Part shown: positions 1-10,954 of the stretch, piece by piece
Layout: each line of letters starts with the position of its first letter
How positions within the stretch are numbered: position 1 is the stretch's first letter
Assembly (NCBI RefSeq): GCF_964355755.1
Contig: NC_092671.1
Span: 23,575,070-23,639,069, forward strand
DNA length: 64,000 bases
DNA from: Antedon mediterranea
Lineage: Eukaryota > Echinodermata > Crinoidea > Comatulida > Antedonidae
Direction: 5' to 3'
The notes under the pieces: generated by a model
Databases searched by the model: none
What the model was told of the DNA's origin: nothing
Seen by the model: only the letters and a program-made list of their open reading frames with translations
Program-made: the position numbers and the translations under genes

Positions 1-1240
1 GTGGAACTTTTTGGCTATTAAGCATTCCTATATTATAGTTTAACAATAGACAAAAGTTCTTTTATTATGCTTAATGAGGAATTGGAAAAAATCTTTTCAG
101 CTTCACCGAAAAGTTGATTTGTGCTGGCTACGACCCTGAAAAAATAACTCTTTGCCACATTGGTTTTATGTATATTTTTATCTAGAAACATGATTTTTGA
201 TAACGTTATAAAACAAGTATCTACTATTTTTATTGCTATTTTTATATTGGCATTTTTATTAAGATTAAGCATGAGAAAGTCACAATACACAATAAAAGAT
301 GATTGAATGTATTTTAACAACCAAATAATACTGGTATGTAAAAATGAGAATGAATTCAATGGATTACTATTGTTTAAAAATAAGTGTAACGCTCGTAGCG
401 TCGTACGTTAATCGGTATACAACAAAAAAACTTCCAACCAGGTTTTGCACTTCATTGATTTATTGTGGTTCAAACTGAAAATGTAACAAAATAATACAAT
501 AAAGAACTACAATGTATCCAGGTTAAATTAGCAAAATGTAGAAATGGTATTAAGCCTAAACTAAACTAAAGAGAGTAATCAAAGGAAGCAAATAACGAAC
601 TTACATCACTGGCCTGTTTGGTGTAATACAAAGGTATGCAAAGGATTACCGCTCACGAAATGAAAAGAACGACAACGACAAGCGCAGCACAGTAAATGGG
701 AATAATAGAAACAAAAGAACGGGAAATTTACATATTATGTCAGGTGCAGTTTAACATAGCAGAAATAAAGCGTTGCGTTACTAACAATAAGCATTATACT
801 GATTTCCATATACTTTTGCACTATAAATTGCATTTTATCGGAAAATCGGAAATCAGGCCCGTTCCTTTGCATATTGTACAGTACAACTGGCTGTATATTC
901 GCAAGCCAACTAAAACAAGTACTGTACAGCCAATAAAAAAGTGGACCCGCTTTGTTCTATTCAATAACAATTATCATAACAATCTGAAATATATGTTAAA
1001 ATACACCAATGAGAAGCAAATAGCACAACAATGAAATTGGTAAAGATCCTAAACAATGTTATTAAAAAAATACACGAAGTTTGTATTGCACAGCATTGTA
1101 GGTTCTAACTATTGTGGGATTAAATTATTTATTATAGTGCTCAGTATTTATTTTTCTCGTGATCAGTAATCTGCAGCTTTGAGGACTAACACGGAAAGTA
1201 TTGGAAAGAGGATGAGTTTTATCTTTCATGATATTTCTAA
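1..1240. other. No recognisable gene
   Basis: A+T-rich sequence. Short open frames exist on both strands (for example 33-359 minus and 696-1034 plus), but none shows a domain, splice context or repeat relationship that I recognise. I see nothing supportable here. Confidence 0.5.
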
Positions 1241-1247
1241 TAATAAC

Positions 1248-2787
1248 TAGACATGAAACTCGTCACTTTGACGAGTTAGTTATCCGCACGACAAACGCCA
1301 CGAGCACGTCATACGTTGGAATATTGCACACAGAAAAAGATTATGACATTATGACCTGGGCTGAAGAATATGATTATGTTGTTATTGCTGAATTCTGTTA
1401 TTTTGTGTCATATAGTATACACAGTATAATCTGTATACATATCACAATCACATACAGTGTAGAATAGGGGAAAATACGGGACCCGCTATTTATTCCAATT
1501 TTTAACATGCTGACGGTTTCAAAATGAAACGCGAAGGTAGCAATTTCATAAGGAAATTATCTCAGCAACAACATATTAGCGTGTACAAGAAATTTGAATA
1601 CGTGAAATATTGATGCGCGCTCTTTTAAATGTAATGAATTATAACGCAAAAGTTGAAAATACGACTTTTTTTATATAACTGGCCATATGATGACGTCACA
1701 ACATCCGATTAGCAAAATGTTCACATGATTTTGTATCTACAATTCAATAGCTTCCAGAAAACGTTTTAATCATGATTATCACATTTCATTCTTATGAGCT
1801 ATAACAGATTAAATTTTACTGTAAATATGAAATTTATGCCACATGTAATTTAAATTTTTAGGCATGATGACGTCATAAAAATAAAAATATTTTTAACTCG
1901 TGCGAAAGATAGTTGATTGACCTAGACAATATCAAAATCGGGGTGAAAATGGAAAACGGATAAGTGTAGATGCGCTCTATTAAATGTGATGAGCTATGAA
2001 GAAAGATACAAAAATCCTAAATTTTATATTCGCGTGGCCTTACGATGACATCACAATGTCCTGTTAGCCATATTAATGCATGATCCGATATCTACAACTC
2101 ATCAACTTCCAGAATATGTAATAAAAATAACTTTCATTGTTTAGTATAGAAATTACGACTGTTTAAAAAAAGGCTTAATTTTGACGAATTTTTGATTTTT
2201 TTCATCAAAAACCCGTGCAAATTGTTCAATTCTACGTGCTCGTATAACGTCATTTTAAGTCAAAATTGTTTAAAAGTTTGTAAAATTACTAGAAAAGGCT
2301 GGAAAAACATAAATCACTCGAAAAAGGAATGTTTTTAACGCTACGTGCGCACCGCGCACGTAAAAAATTGCGGGTGCGTGGGAATTTTTGACATGCTCTA
2401 AATGACATGAAACGCGTAGAAAGTCGATTAGAAATTGTTTTTTCGCTTTTTTTAAATTTTAAATGCGCGTGCGCGCGTAAATTTGTGTAAAACTCGCAAT
2501 TTTTTTTCCACAGAAAGTTAGCGCACGATATAAATTAAACTTCTGCAAAGTTTCAATTCAAAATGTTATTTGGTTTTTGACCTATGTTAAATACGCGAAA
2601 TTCATAAAATCGCGCGTAAGTCACGTTGCGCAACTCTGACGTCATTCAAAAATAGGAGGTGCACAACTTCACATAAATGCCCACATGTTGTCAAAGTTAT
2701 GAAATGTTACGTTTACACATGTTAGAGAAACGCTCTACACAAAAATGGAAGGAAAGAAATAAGAATAATACAGAAAAACTAGATTTG
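1248..2787 (+). repeat. Hairpin-ended CRE repeat, copy A
   Basis: Copy A begins with a short palindrome (AACTCGTCA-CTT-TGACGAGTT, 1257-1277) followed at once by AGTTATCCGC (1278-1287). The body holds CRE-type words at 1691 and 1868 (TGACGTCA), 2046 (TGACATCA) and 2245 (TAACGTCA), about 177-200 bp apart. The block starting near 1612 (gatgcgcgctc...) recurs, diverged, near 1967, so the body is partly an internal duplication of about 355 bp. No coding capacity is seen. The 3' hairpin found in other copies is missing, and copy B starts directly. Family class is unresolved. Confidence 0.8.
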
Positions 2788-4424
2788 AACTCGTCACTTT
2801 GACGAGTTCGGGTTATCCGCGCAAACGCAACATGCACAAACTTAACCATATGAACCTCGACAATTATTATTCCATCCTATGACATGAAATAAAAATGTTT
2901 ACAGTGCTGAATTGTACCTATTTTGTAGCATACATCATATTACAGTATTTACAGAATACGCTGTATATGTTATGATACAGTGTAGCATAGACGATATTAC
3001 GAGACCCATCTTTGAAATCCAATTATTAACACGATGACGTCATCAAATCGACGTATAAAGATAACAATTTTAGAAGATAATTATCTAAATAATTACATTA
3101 ATACAAATTTTAAGAAATTTAAATCCGTAAAATATAGATGCGCGCTCTTTTAAATGTGATGAACTATGACGCAAAATATGAAAATACGACTTTTTGTATT
3201 CAACTGGCCATATGATGACGTCACAACATCTAATTGGCAAAATATTCACATGAATCTGTATCTACAATCCAATAGCTTCCAGAAAACGTTTTAATCATGA
3301 TGATCACTTTTTATTCTGACGAGCTATAACAGATTGAAATTTACTGTAAAGATGAAAATAGGTGACCCACGTTATTTACATTTTTAGACATGATGACGTC
3401 ATAAAAATTAAAATATTTTTAACTCATGCGAAAGATAGTTGTTGACCTAGACAGTATTAAAATATCTTAGGAAATGGAATACGTATAAGCGATATGCGCT
3501 CTATTTAATGTAATGAGCAATAGCGAAACAGTAAAAAATCCAATATTTTACATTCGTGTGGCCATACGATGACGTCATAACATCCGAGGGGTAAAGATTC
3601 TGCATGAATTCATATCTACAACATATCTGCTTACATATTAAATTAAAAAAATTGGGGGTAACGGTTGATCCTGAGGAGCTATAATAGATTCAAAGTAGGC
3701 ATAATTTTGACAATATTTTGTCACTTTTGCAACTAAAAGGCACGCAAATTGTCTAAATCAACGTGTTCGTATGACGTCATTTTAATTTGAAATGATGTAA
3801 ATCTTTTTTAAAATGACTAAGAAAGGCTGTAAAATCATAATTCAAGAAAAAAACACATGATTTTCATGCTCCGTGCGCACCTTACACGTAATTTTTTTCG
3901 CGCGCGTGGGAATTTTTGACATGCTAAAAATGTCATGATCAGCGTAGAAAGTTGATTAGAAATTAATTTTGCGCATTTTGAAATTTTAAATGCGCGTGCG
4001 CGCGTAACTTCTTGTGAAACATGTCATTTTTAATCAATAGAAAGTTTGCCCTTGATATGACTTAAATTTTCACCAAGTGTCAATACAAAACGACTTTTGG
4101 TTTATAATCTATGACGAATCATTGAAATTCATAAAATCGCGTGTAACTTACGCTGCGCAACTCTAACGTCATATAACAAAGTTTCTTGCACATCTACAGC
4201 TGCAGGTCAATCTTTTGACAAAGTTATACAATCTTATGTTGACAAGGATGAGAGATATGCGACGCACAAAAATCCGGGAAAGAAAGAAGAATAACAAAGA
4301 AGATGAAAAAAAAGATATTTACAATCACAAGGGTTATCCGCAACTTCTAAGTTGCGGATAACCAAAAAAAAAAAAATGATGATCCCATACAATCACAAGG
4401 AGTTATCCGCCGAGTGCGGATAAC
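2788..4424 (+). repeat. Hairpin-ended CRE repeat, copy B
   Basis: Direct copy of A. The 5' palindrome is at 2788-2808, followed by GGTTATCCGC. TGACGTCA occurs at 3035, 3216, 3394, 3570 and 3772 (spacing 181, 178, 176, 202). The 3' end carries two hairpins: a 15-bp stem at 4332-4363 and GTTATCCGC-cgagt-GCGGATAAC at 4402-4424. The word in the 3' stem is the word that follows the 5' palindrome. No open reading frame of note. Confidence 0.85.
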
Positions 4425-4426
4425 AT

Positions 4427-4737
4427 AATAATAATAATACCACATTTATATAGCGCCCTTTTCATGAGTAATCATGTTCAAAGGCGCTTTACAAGCATTA
4501 TTACCCCAGTATTTTTTTGGGATCAAACACGTATGGAAACATACTCCCATAATGCAGGTAACCAGCGCAAAGTTGTGTTTAGATCTAACTGGGTACCCAT
4601 TTATACACCTGGGTGGAGAGAGGCAACGTAAGTAAAGTATCTTGCCTACGGATACAAGCAATGCGGCGAGAGTTGGATTCGAACCTAGGTCTGACGATCG
4701 GTAGTCCAACGTCCAACACACTGCGCCATACGCCCTT
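4427..4737 (-). mobile_element. tRNA-derived SINE
   Basis: On the minus strand a tRNA-like head starts near 4736. It has an A-box-like TGGCGCAGTGTG and a B box GGTTCGAATCC (complement near 4676-4686). The body ends with GCGCTATATAAATG and an (ATT)n tail at 4427-4440. The 3' part shares the word TCAAAGGCGCTT (plus strand, 4478-4490) and the ATT tail with the LINE fragment at 4975-5470, which suggests the LINE that mobilised it. About 310 bp long and diverged. It is not a functional tRNA gene, because the head is followed by a SINE body. Confidence 0.8.
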
Positions 4738-4974
4738 ACTAATCTTATTTAAAATAAAGTATTTTTTTTTAACCAATCCAGTGACGCGACTTGAGCGTCT
4801 TCAAATAATTGTTTGGAATTCCAATTCGATTGGGAACTTTCGTAGTCAACATCAAGATTTGTTTCATACTTTTTGTATTTGAATTGTAAACGGATGGTGC
4901 TCAACAAAAAATCATTCAAATTGAAAATGAGAAAAATCTCACTGCTCCAAATACTTTGTTAAATAGGTACTCAA

Positions 4975-5470
4975 TGGAAAAACTGTATTCAATAATAATA
5001 ATAATAATAATTTAGGTATTTGTATAGCACCAAAATCAACTAAACCGAAGTAAAAATCAAAGGCGCTTATATTGGATGTTAAAAAGATGCGTTTTAAGTT
5101 CTTTTTAAAAAATAGCAATAGAAGTTGAATGAGTAAAATGACGAGGGAGAGAATTCCAAAGAGAAGCAGCAGCAGAGAACATAAAAGGCCTTTGTCCATA
5201 AGACTTGGTGTTAATTCTAGGAACAAGTAGTAGGTTTTGATCAGCCGAACGAAGACGAGCAAGAGGGGTGTAGGTGGGAAGAAGATCAAGGAGATAAGTA
5301 GGTTGTTTAAGAAGTAGCGCTTTAAATGTTAGTAAAAGGATCTTATATTTTATACGGGAGTCAATAGGTAGCCAATAGAGGTTATATAAAATAGGAGATA
5401 TGTGTGAGGATCTTCTAGTAAGAGTTAGAATGCGTGCAGCAGTGTTCTGGAGACGTTTAAGTCGATTCAT
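4975..5470 (-). pseudogene. L2/CR1-like LINE, ORF2 C-terminus and 3' tail
   Basis: The minus-strand translation (5470 to about 5090) begins LKRLQNTAARILTLTRR, followed by LYWLPIDSRIKYKILLLTFK, LRSADQNLLLVPR and SLWNSLPRH. This order is typical of the region after the reverse transcriptase in L2/CR1/Rex-type LINE proteins. The frame then shifts (KKNLKRIF is in another register). The 3' untranslated end carries AAGCGCCTTTGA and GGTGCTATACAAAT and finishes in an (AAT)n run at 4993-5013. Only the last ~125 residues are present, so this is a 5'-truncated copy. A different LINE tail lies head to head at 5491-5778. Confidence 0.8.
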
Positions 5471-5490
5471 TGAAGATTTTGGTAGGGCAA

Positions 5491-5778
5491 AAAAAAGAGT
5501 GTATTATGTATAAAATTATTAATAAAAGTGCTCCAACTTACCTGGATACAATTACCCTGACGAGACAACGTCACAATCACAGTACAAGATTTGCTAGAGA
5601 CAGCATTTCGATCCAAATTCCAGTCATAGGAACTCACAACAGGTCAACTTTCTTAATAACTAGCATTCAGTTATGGAATTCACTCCCCTATTTTGTTCAA
5701 AGCTCCTCTTCATTACAATTATGTAAACAGAGATCTAAAGGCTACTTTTGTGAAATTCTTAGATTAAGAGAAATTTAA
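5491..5778 (+). pseudogene. LINE ORF2 C-terminal fragment (jockey/BAAS-like)
   Basis: Plus-strand frame reading CIMYKIINKSAPTYL, HNHSTRFARDS, STFLITSIQLWNSLP and a final basic segment. This pattern (MYK..N..AP.YL, then NTR-like, then LWNSLP) is seen at the C-termini of several jockey- and CR1-group LINE proteins. It is clearly different from the opposing fragment at 4975-5470. About 90 residues survive, without the reverse transcriptase. The stop codon is followed within a few bases by the hairpin that opens copy C, so the hairpin repeat and this LINE tail abut. Clade is uncertain. Confidence 0.65.
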
Positions 5779-7139
5779 TTAGTTATCCGCTTGGTAGAGC
5801 GGATAACTCCTTGTAACTGTCCTGTTTCATCATCTTTTTTTTCTTTTCTGTATTATACTTTCCTTCTGTCATTTTTGTTTGTCGCGTTTCTCTAAAACGT
5901 GTAAAAAGAACATATCGTAACTTTGTCAACATATCAACATTTACGTGAACTTGTGCACCTTCAATTTTTGAATTACGTCAGAGTTGCGCAACTTGACTTA
6001 CGCGATTTTATGAATTTCAATGATTGATCATCGATTATAAAACAAAAGTCATTTTGTATTTACACTTACTGATCACGGGCAAACTTTCTATGGATTAAAA
6101 ATGGCATGTTTTACAAGAAGTTATTAATTTCTAATCAACTTTCTACGCTGATCATGACATTTTGATCATGTCAAAAATTCCCACGCGCGCGAAAAATTTT
6201 ACGCGTAAGGTGCGCACTGAGCTTGAAAATCATGTTTTTTTCTCTTGAATAATGATTTTACAGCCTTTCCTAGTCATTAAAAAAAAGATTGACATCATTT
6301 CAAATTAAAATGACGTCATACGAACACTTTGATTTAGACCATTTGCGCGCGTTTTAGTTGAAAAAGTTATAAAATATTGTCAAAATTATGCCTATTTTGA
6401 ATCTATTATAGCTCTTCAGGATCAAAGGTGACCCCCAATTTTTTTTACTTATTATGTAAGAAGATAAATTGTAGATATGAATTCATGCAGAATTTTTACC
6501 TCTCGGAAGTTATGACGTCATCGTATGGCCACACGAATGTAAAATATAGGATTTTTGTCTCTTTCGTTATTGCTCATCACATTGAACAGAGCGCATCTTG
6601 CTTATACGTATTCCATTTCCCCCGAGATTTTAATATTGTCTACGTCAATCAACTATCTTTCGCATGAGTTAAAAATATTTTAATTTTTATGACGTCATCA
6701 TGTCTAAAAATTTAAATAACGTGGGTCACTTATTTTCATCTTTACAGTAAATTTCAATCCGTTACAGCTCGTCAGAATAAAAAGTGATAATCATGATTAA
6801 AACGTTTTCTGGAAGCTATTGGATTGTACATACGAATTCATGTGAATATTTTGCCAATCGGATGTTGTGACGTCATCATATGGCCACTTGACTTTAAAAA
6901 GTCGTATTTTCATCTTTTGCGTCATAGTTCATTACATTTAAAAGAGCGTGCATCAATATTTCACGTTTTCAAATTTCTTCTACACATTAATATGTTGTTG
7001 CTGAGATAATTTCCTTGGGAAATTGCTACCTTCGCATTTCATTTTGAAACCATCAACATGTTAAAAATTGGAATAAATAGCGGGTCCAGTAATTTCACCT
7101 ATTCTACATGTGATATACAGATTATATTGTGTATACTAC

Positions 7140-7843
7140 TACCGTACTGACGCGGGTATAAGCCCACCCCCCTCGAACATGAAATCACGTCAAGTTTGGG
7201 GGGGTGGGCTTATACCCGAGGATCCAAAAATGCAGATCGTCAAAAACAGCACATGTACACTGTGTATTCCACCATGCGAGCGAGCGCCCTCACGTGTACG
7301 ACGTTGCCTCTATACACGAGGTGTAGAGTGTCGGGAAATTAAGCTTATAGTTTGTGTAATTTATCGTAGAATATCTTATTTTAAACATCAATTGAACAAG
7401 AATTTATCAAGCAGAAAAGCAAGTATACAATGTTCGTTAAATAGAAATGTACCAAAGAAATTTAATAAGCTTGTTTATGGCAGCCGATACCAAATAGTGG
7501 TTTTCCGTTTTGGCGACTTGTTTGTAGCGTCGTGTGTGAAGCGATCTTCGACCGCGATGGAGTGTAAACAAAACAGGACCGCTAGGCCTCATATGGCCTA
7601 GCCATGGAGTCTTTACTCCATGGGCCTAGCGTATATTAGCCTAGCTTTTGGTTATGATCAAAGGTAGGTGTATTCGGTGTATGGACGTCGCCAAATACAA
7701 AATAATGTATTACGACACACACTGTAGATCTTCGAATTAATGGGTGGGCTTATACCCGAGTGCCTCATTTTTCATGAAAATTAGTCAAAAGTCGGGGGTG
7801 GGCTTATACCCGAGTATGGGCTTATACCCGCGTCAGTACGGTA
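7140..7843. mobile_element. MITE with 27-bp TIRs
   Basis: A 704-bp insertion in copy C with perfect 27-bp terminal inverted repeats (7140-7166 and 7817-7843). They start TACCGTACTGACGCGGG and run into GTATAAGCCCA. The word GGGTGGGCTTATACCCGAG recurs inside at 7202, 7742 and 7797. An inner hairpin (ccatggagtctttactccatgg) lies near 7600-7622. The uninterrupted sequence in copy A shows the empty site and is compatible with a TA duplication. A 163-codon frame (7110-7601) crosses the element boundary and is not believed. Confidence 0.85.
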
Positions 7844-7911
7844 TATGACACAAAATATACAGCATTCAGCACTAACAACATATCATATTCTTCAATTCAG
7901 GTCATAATGCC

Positions 7912-8850
7912 TTACGCCCGTATTCTTAAACCGGACTTTAGTCGTAGTTCGAGCTAAAACTAAAAAAATGACGTCATTTTAATTCATAAACCGATCTTTA
8001 ACTAAATCACCGACTAAATCAGGCCAACCTCGACTAAATCGAGACGGATTTTGATCGATTTTTTTAGTCCTGGAGGGGGCAGGCTAAATGGTCGACTAAA
8101 TGGTTTTTAAACGATGTTTATAAAAAACGTAACAGTCATTGAGTTGTTATATTGGCCAGATAGTGAAGAATGAAATATCTATATTTATATTAGCTTAATT
8201 AAATATACATTGGTATAAGTTACAATAATGAAAATCATCTTTATTTACAACTTTATACAAATTACATTATTTTCTTCGCGCAAGTCCGACTTGAACTACG
8301 TCACGCCATAGCGACAATGGGAGATGCGGCAATTCACCACGCGATGGAATGTTTAGGGGGCCTAGCGCTTTCTTGTCACGCTATGAAGTACGTGGTTCGT
8401 CGCGATCAAACTTTGTTGGAGGCCTAGAAAATATGAAAGTTACCGTACCGCCATGGTTCCTAAATATATTTTGAAGATTTTGTTTGTTTTTAATCAAAAG
8501 TACTTCACTGTTAAATTAATGCTGATCTTGTTCTAATAATTAACGATTAAAATTATTTTTCATGTATATAGGCTAGTCCTGATGCGTAAAAAGTTTTGTA
8601 AGAAAATGGAAAGTGATATCAATTCGCAAAATTTCGTCTGCTCCTCAAATACTCTCTTGTCATTGGCCAATGTTTAGCCTTTTTTACCCAGACGTGTGCA
8701 ACTTGACTAAAAGCTCGACTTCATTAAGTCGAACTGCAAACTTCGACTACTTCGTTTTTGAATCGAATTTGAAGTAATAGCTCGAACTACGACTTTTTCA
8801 AGTCGAACTTCGAACTACGACTAAAGTCCGGTTTAAGAATACGGGCGTAA
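7912..8850. mobile_element. MITE with 41-bp TIRs
   Basis: A 939-bp insertion in copy C with perfect 41-bp inverted ends (7912-7952 and 8810-8850) starting TTACGCCCGTATTCTTAAAC. The sub-terminal region repeats short words such as CGACTAAAT on the left and AAGTCGAACT on the right. No coding frame. The empty site is represented in copy A near 1342-1350. A clean target duplication could not be fixed, and the superfamily is unknown. Confidence 0.85.
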
Positions 8851-8951
8851 ATCTTTTTCTGTATGCAATATTCCAATGTAGGACGTGCATGTAGCGTTTG
8901 TCGAGCAGATAACTAACTCGTCAAAGTGACGAGTTTCATGTCTATAGAGTT

Positions 8952-9074
8952 AGTTATCCGCTTAGCAGCGGAAACTTTTTGTAACTGTCCTGTTTCATCA
9001 TCTTTTTGGTTATCCGCAACTTAGTAGTTGCGGATAACCCTTCTTTTTAGTTATCCGCTTAGTAGCGGATAACT
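8952..9074 (-). repeat. Three stacked 3'-end hairpins
   Basis: Three consecutive hairpins of the CRE repeat family: 8952-8976 (AGTTATCCGC stem, one arm decayed to GCGGAAACT), 9008-9039 (15-bp stem GGTTATCCGCAACTT...) and 9049-9074 (AGTTATCCGC...GCGGATAACT). Only ~30-60 bp lie between them, and that spacer resembles the last bases of the repeat (gtaactgtcctgtttcatc). The first two look like remnants of 3' ends without bodies. The third is the true 3' end of copy D. Confidence 0.75.
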
Positions 9075-9318
9075 CCTTGTGATTGTATTGGATCAATATT
9101 TTTTTTTTCTGTATTATTCTTATTTCTTTCCCGTTTTTTTATGGCTCACGTATCTCTAAAATGTGTAAACATAATATTTCATAACTTTGGCAACATGTGG
9201 GCATTTACGTGAAGTTGTGCACCTCCTATTTTGAATGACGTCAGAGTTGCGCAACGTGTCTTACGCGCGAATTATATTTTTCAAGCCTTTCCTAGTAATT
9301 TTGAAAACAATTTAGACC
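9049..9318 (-). repeat. CRE repeat copy D, 3' part
   Basis: Reverse-oriented 3' portion of copy D: hairpin 9049-9074, then sequence matching the ends of copies A-C (ttgcgcaac...acgcgcga). An internal deletion follows, then the conserved caagcctttcctagtaatttt block near 9280. It stops at about 9318, where the material around the 5.2 kb palindrome begins. The rest of the copy resumes near 14830. Confidence 0.7.
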
Positions 9319-10111
9319 TTTTCCAGTTTAACCCTTTCACTGCGGAGCATTATTCCCACCTCTGTGCGTATATATATTTAAGAAAAACATGATATTTTAA
9401 TTAATTGCAAAAAAATACTAATTGAGATAATTGTGTAATTATTTTTGTGGTGTGTGATGGGCAAAGGGTTAGTGTACAGTTAGGTATAAAAAAAAAAGTA
9501 ATTTGCATATTGATGACGTCATGTGACGTCATTACATGTATTTTGGATTTCGTGTTTTTTATCGAATCAATGATAAAAACTATATTTTCTATAAGAAATT
9601 CTTATGGAATACGTTTTTCCAACTGGATATTGATGAAGATACGTATAACAAATAGGAATATTTAAAAAAATTGAATTATTTTTATTGCTTTATAAAAACT
9701 ATGCACAAATCAAAGTTTTGGGGTAAAATTGTGAAAATAATGACATTTTCCAAAAATTCACTATAGTACAAAAACTAACCATTGTTTCAGAATTTGTTTT
9801 TTTGCGTGTTGTGATAAACACCATGTTGCCCTATCAGGGCTGGTAAATTTGTGTTACTTTCAAGATGGCCACCATTACGCTACTCAACACAACTTTCCAA
9901 GATAGAAATACTATTATATATACTATACTATATATAATATAACTATAGAGGGCGCATTATTTTCAAGACGATAATACAACTATAGAGGGCTTAGTAGGCC
10001 TGTTAAGTGACCCAATCCTTCAAATTGTGATAACATTCTGAAACTTTGCACAGTTATTCATTAGGGTGTCAAAAATATGAAATGGAAGGGTTGCACAAAA
10101 TTTGGTCAGGG

Positions 10112-10875
10112 GAAAGCCGCCATTTTGGATTTCAAAATGGCGGACCCAAATTGTTCACTTTTCAGGTATATCTCTGCTAAATAGGCACCTAGAGTTCTGA
10201 ATTTAGGTGCAAATTATATGGTAATGGGGTCACCAAACATATTGGTATAACTAACATTTTAATTGCATGGCGGCCATTTTGGATTTCAAAATGGCGGACT
10301 TCAAATTTTCACTTTTTAGGTATATCTCTGCTAAAGAGGCACCTAGAGTTCTGATTTTAGGTGCAAATTATATGGTAGTGGGGTCACCAAACATACTGGT
10401 ATAACTAACATTTTGATTCCATGGCGGCCATGTTGGATTTCAAAATGGCGGATTTCAAATTTTCATTTTTCAGGCATATCTCTGCTAAAAAGGCACCTAG
10501 AGTTCTGATTTTAGGTGCAAATTATATGTTAATGGGGTCACCAAACATATTGGTATAACTAACATTTTGATTGCATGGCGGCCATTTTGGATTTCAAAAT
10601 GGCGGACTTCAAATTTTCACTTTCAGGTATCTCTGCTAAAAAGGTACACAGAGTTCTGATTTTAGGTGCCAATTATATGGTAATGGGTAACCAAACATAT
10701 TGGTATTTAACTGACATTTTTATTGCATGGCGGCTATTTTGAATTTCAAAATGGCGAACTCAAAATGTTTCAGTACGGTACCTACAGTTATAATTTTAGG
10801 TACAAAGTATAATATAGTATTGAGGTCAACAAACATATTAGTATAACGTCTTTGATTGCATGGCGGCCATTTTGA
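10112..10875 (+). repeat. ~150-bp tandem repeat, left palindrome arm
   Basis: Five to six units of about 133-157 bp. Most contain GGCCATTTTGGATTTCAAAA followed by TGGCGGAC (itself a small palindrome), a stretch reading tatctctgctaaa.aggcacc, and a stretch reading ggtcaccaaacat. Units start near 10112, 10266, 10423, 10573, 10726 and 10860. The right arm carries the mirror image at 13320-13935 with one unit fewer. Confidence 0.85.
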
Positions 10876-10954
10876 ATGTAGCTCAACCCGTACTGGCTTT
10901 ACACTATTTGTTTATGTTATAATTACATGCATTTAACACGGATACTTATTGTAG

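Larger units (their letters stand above)
5781..8940 (-). repeat. Hairpin-ended CRE repeat, copy C (interrupted)
   Basis: Reverse-oriented copy. Its 3' hairpin is AGTTATCCGC...GCGGATAACT at 5781-5808, and its 5' palindrome is AACTCGTCA-AAG-TGACGAGTT at 8915-8935. TGACGTCA lies at 6311, 6513, 6690 and 6868 (spacing 202, 177, 178), mirroring copies A and B. Two unrelated elements (7140-7843 and 7912-8850) interrupt it. Removing both leaves about 1.5 kb that lines up with copy A through the gtatacta/tatgacac and gtcataatg/atctttttctg junctions. Confidence 0.85.

Noticed and set aside
696-1467. ORFs of 112 and 79 codons
   Set aside because: No recognisable motif. The second overlaps the hairpin end of copy A.
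4660-4737. tRNA gene candidate (box B GGTTCGAATCC)
   Set aside because: A SINE body and ATT tail follow directly, and the acceptor-stem partner is absent.
4446-4882. ORFs of 63-91 codons on both strands
   Set aside because: They lie over the tRNA-derived SINE and its flank.
7110-7601. 163-codon ORF, plus strand
   Set aside because: It crosses the left TIR of the 7140-7843 MITE and contains TIR and repeat words. No domain.
9447-9665. 72-codon ORF with an identical twin at 14378-14596 on the other strand
   Set aside because: The identity comes from the inverted arms of the palindrome. The translation is low-complexity, includes an A-run, and has no domain.
10112-10875. CRISPR-like array
   Set aside because: Units are ~150 bp direct tandem repeats without spacers, in a eukaryotic mobile element.
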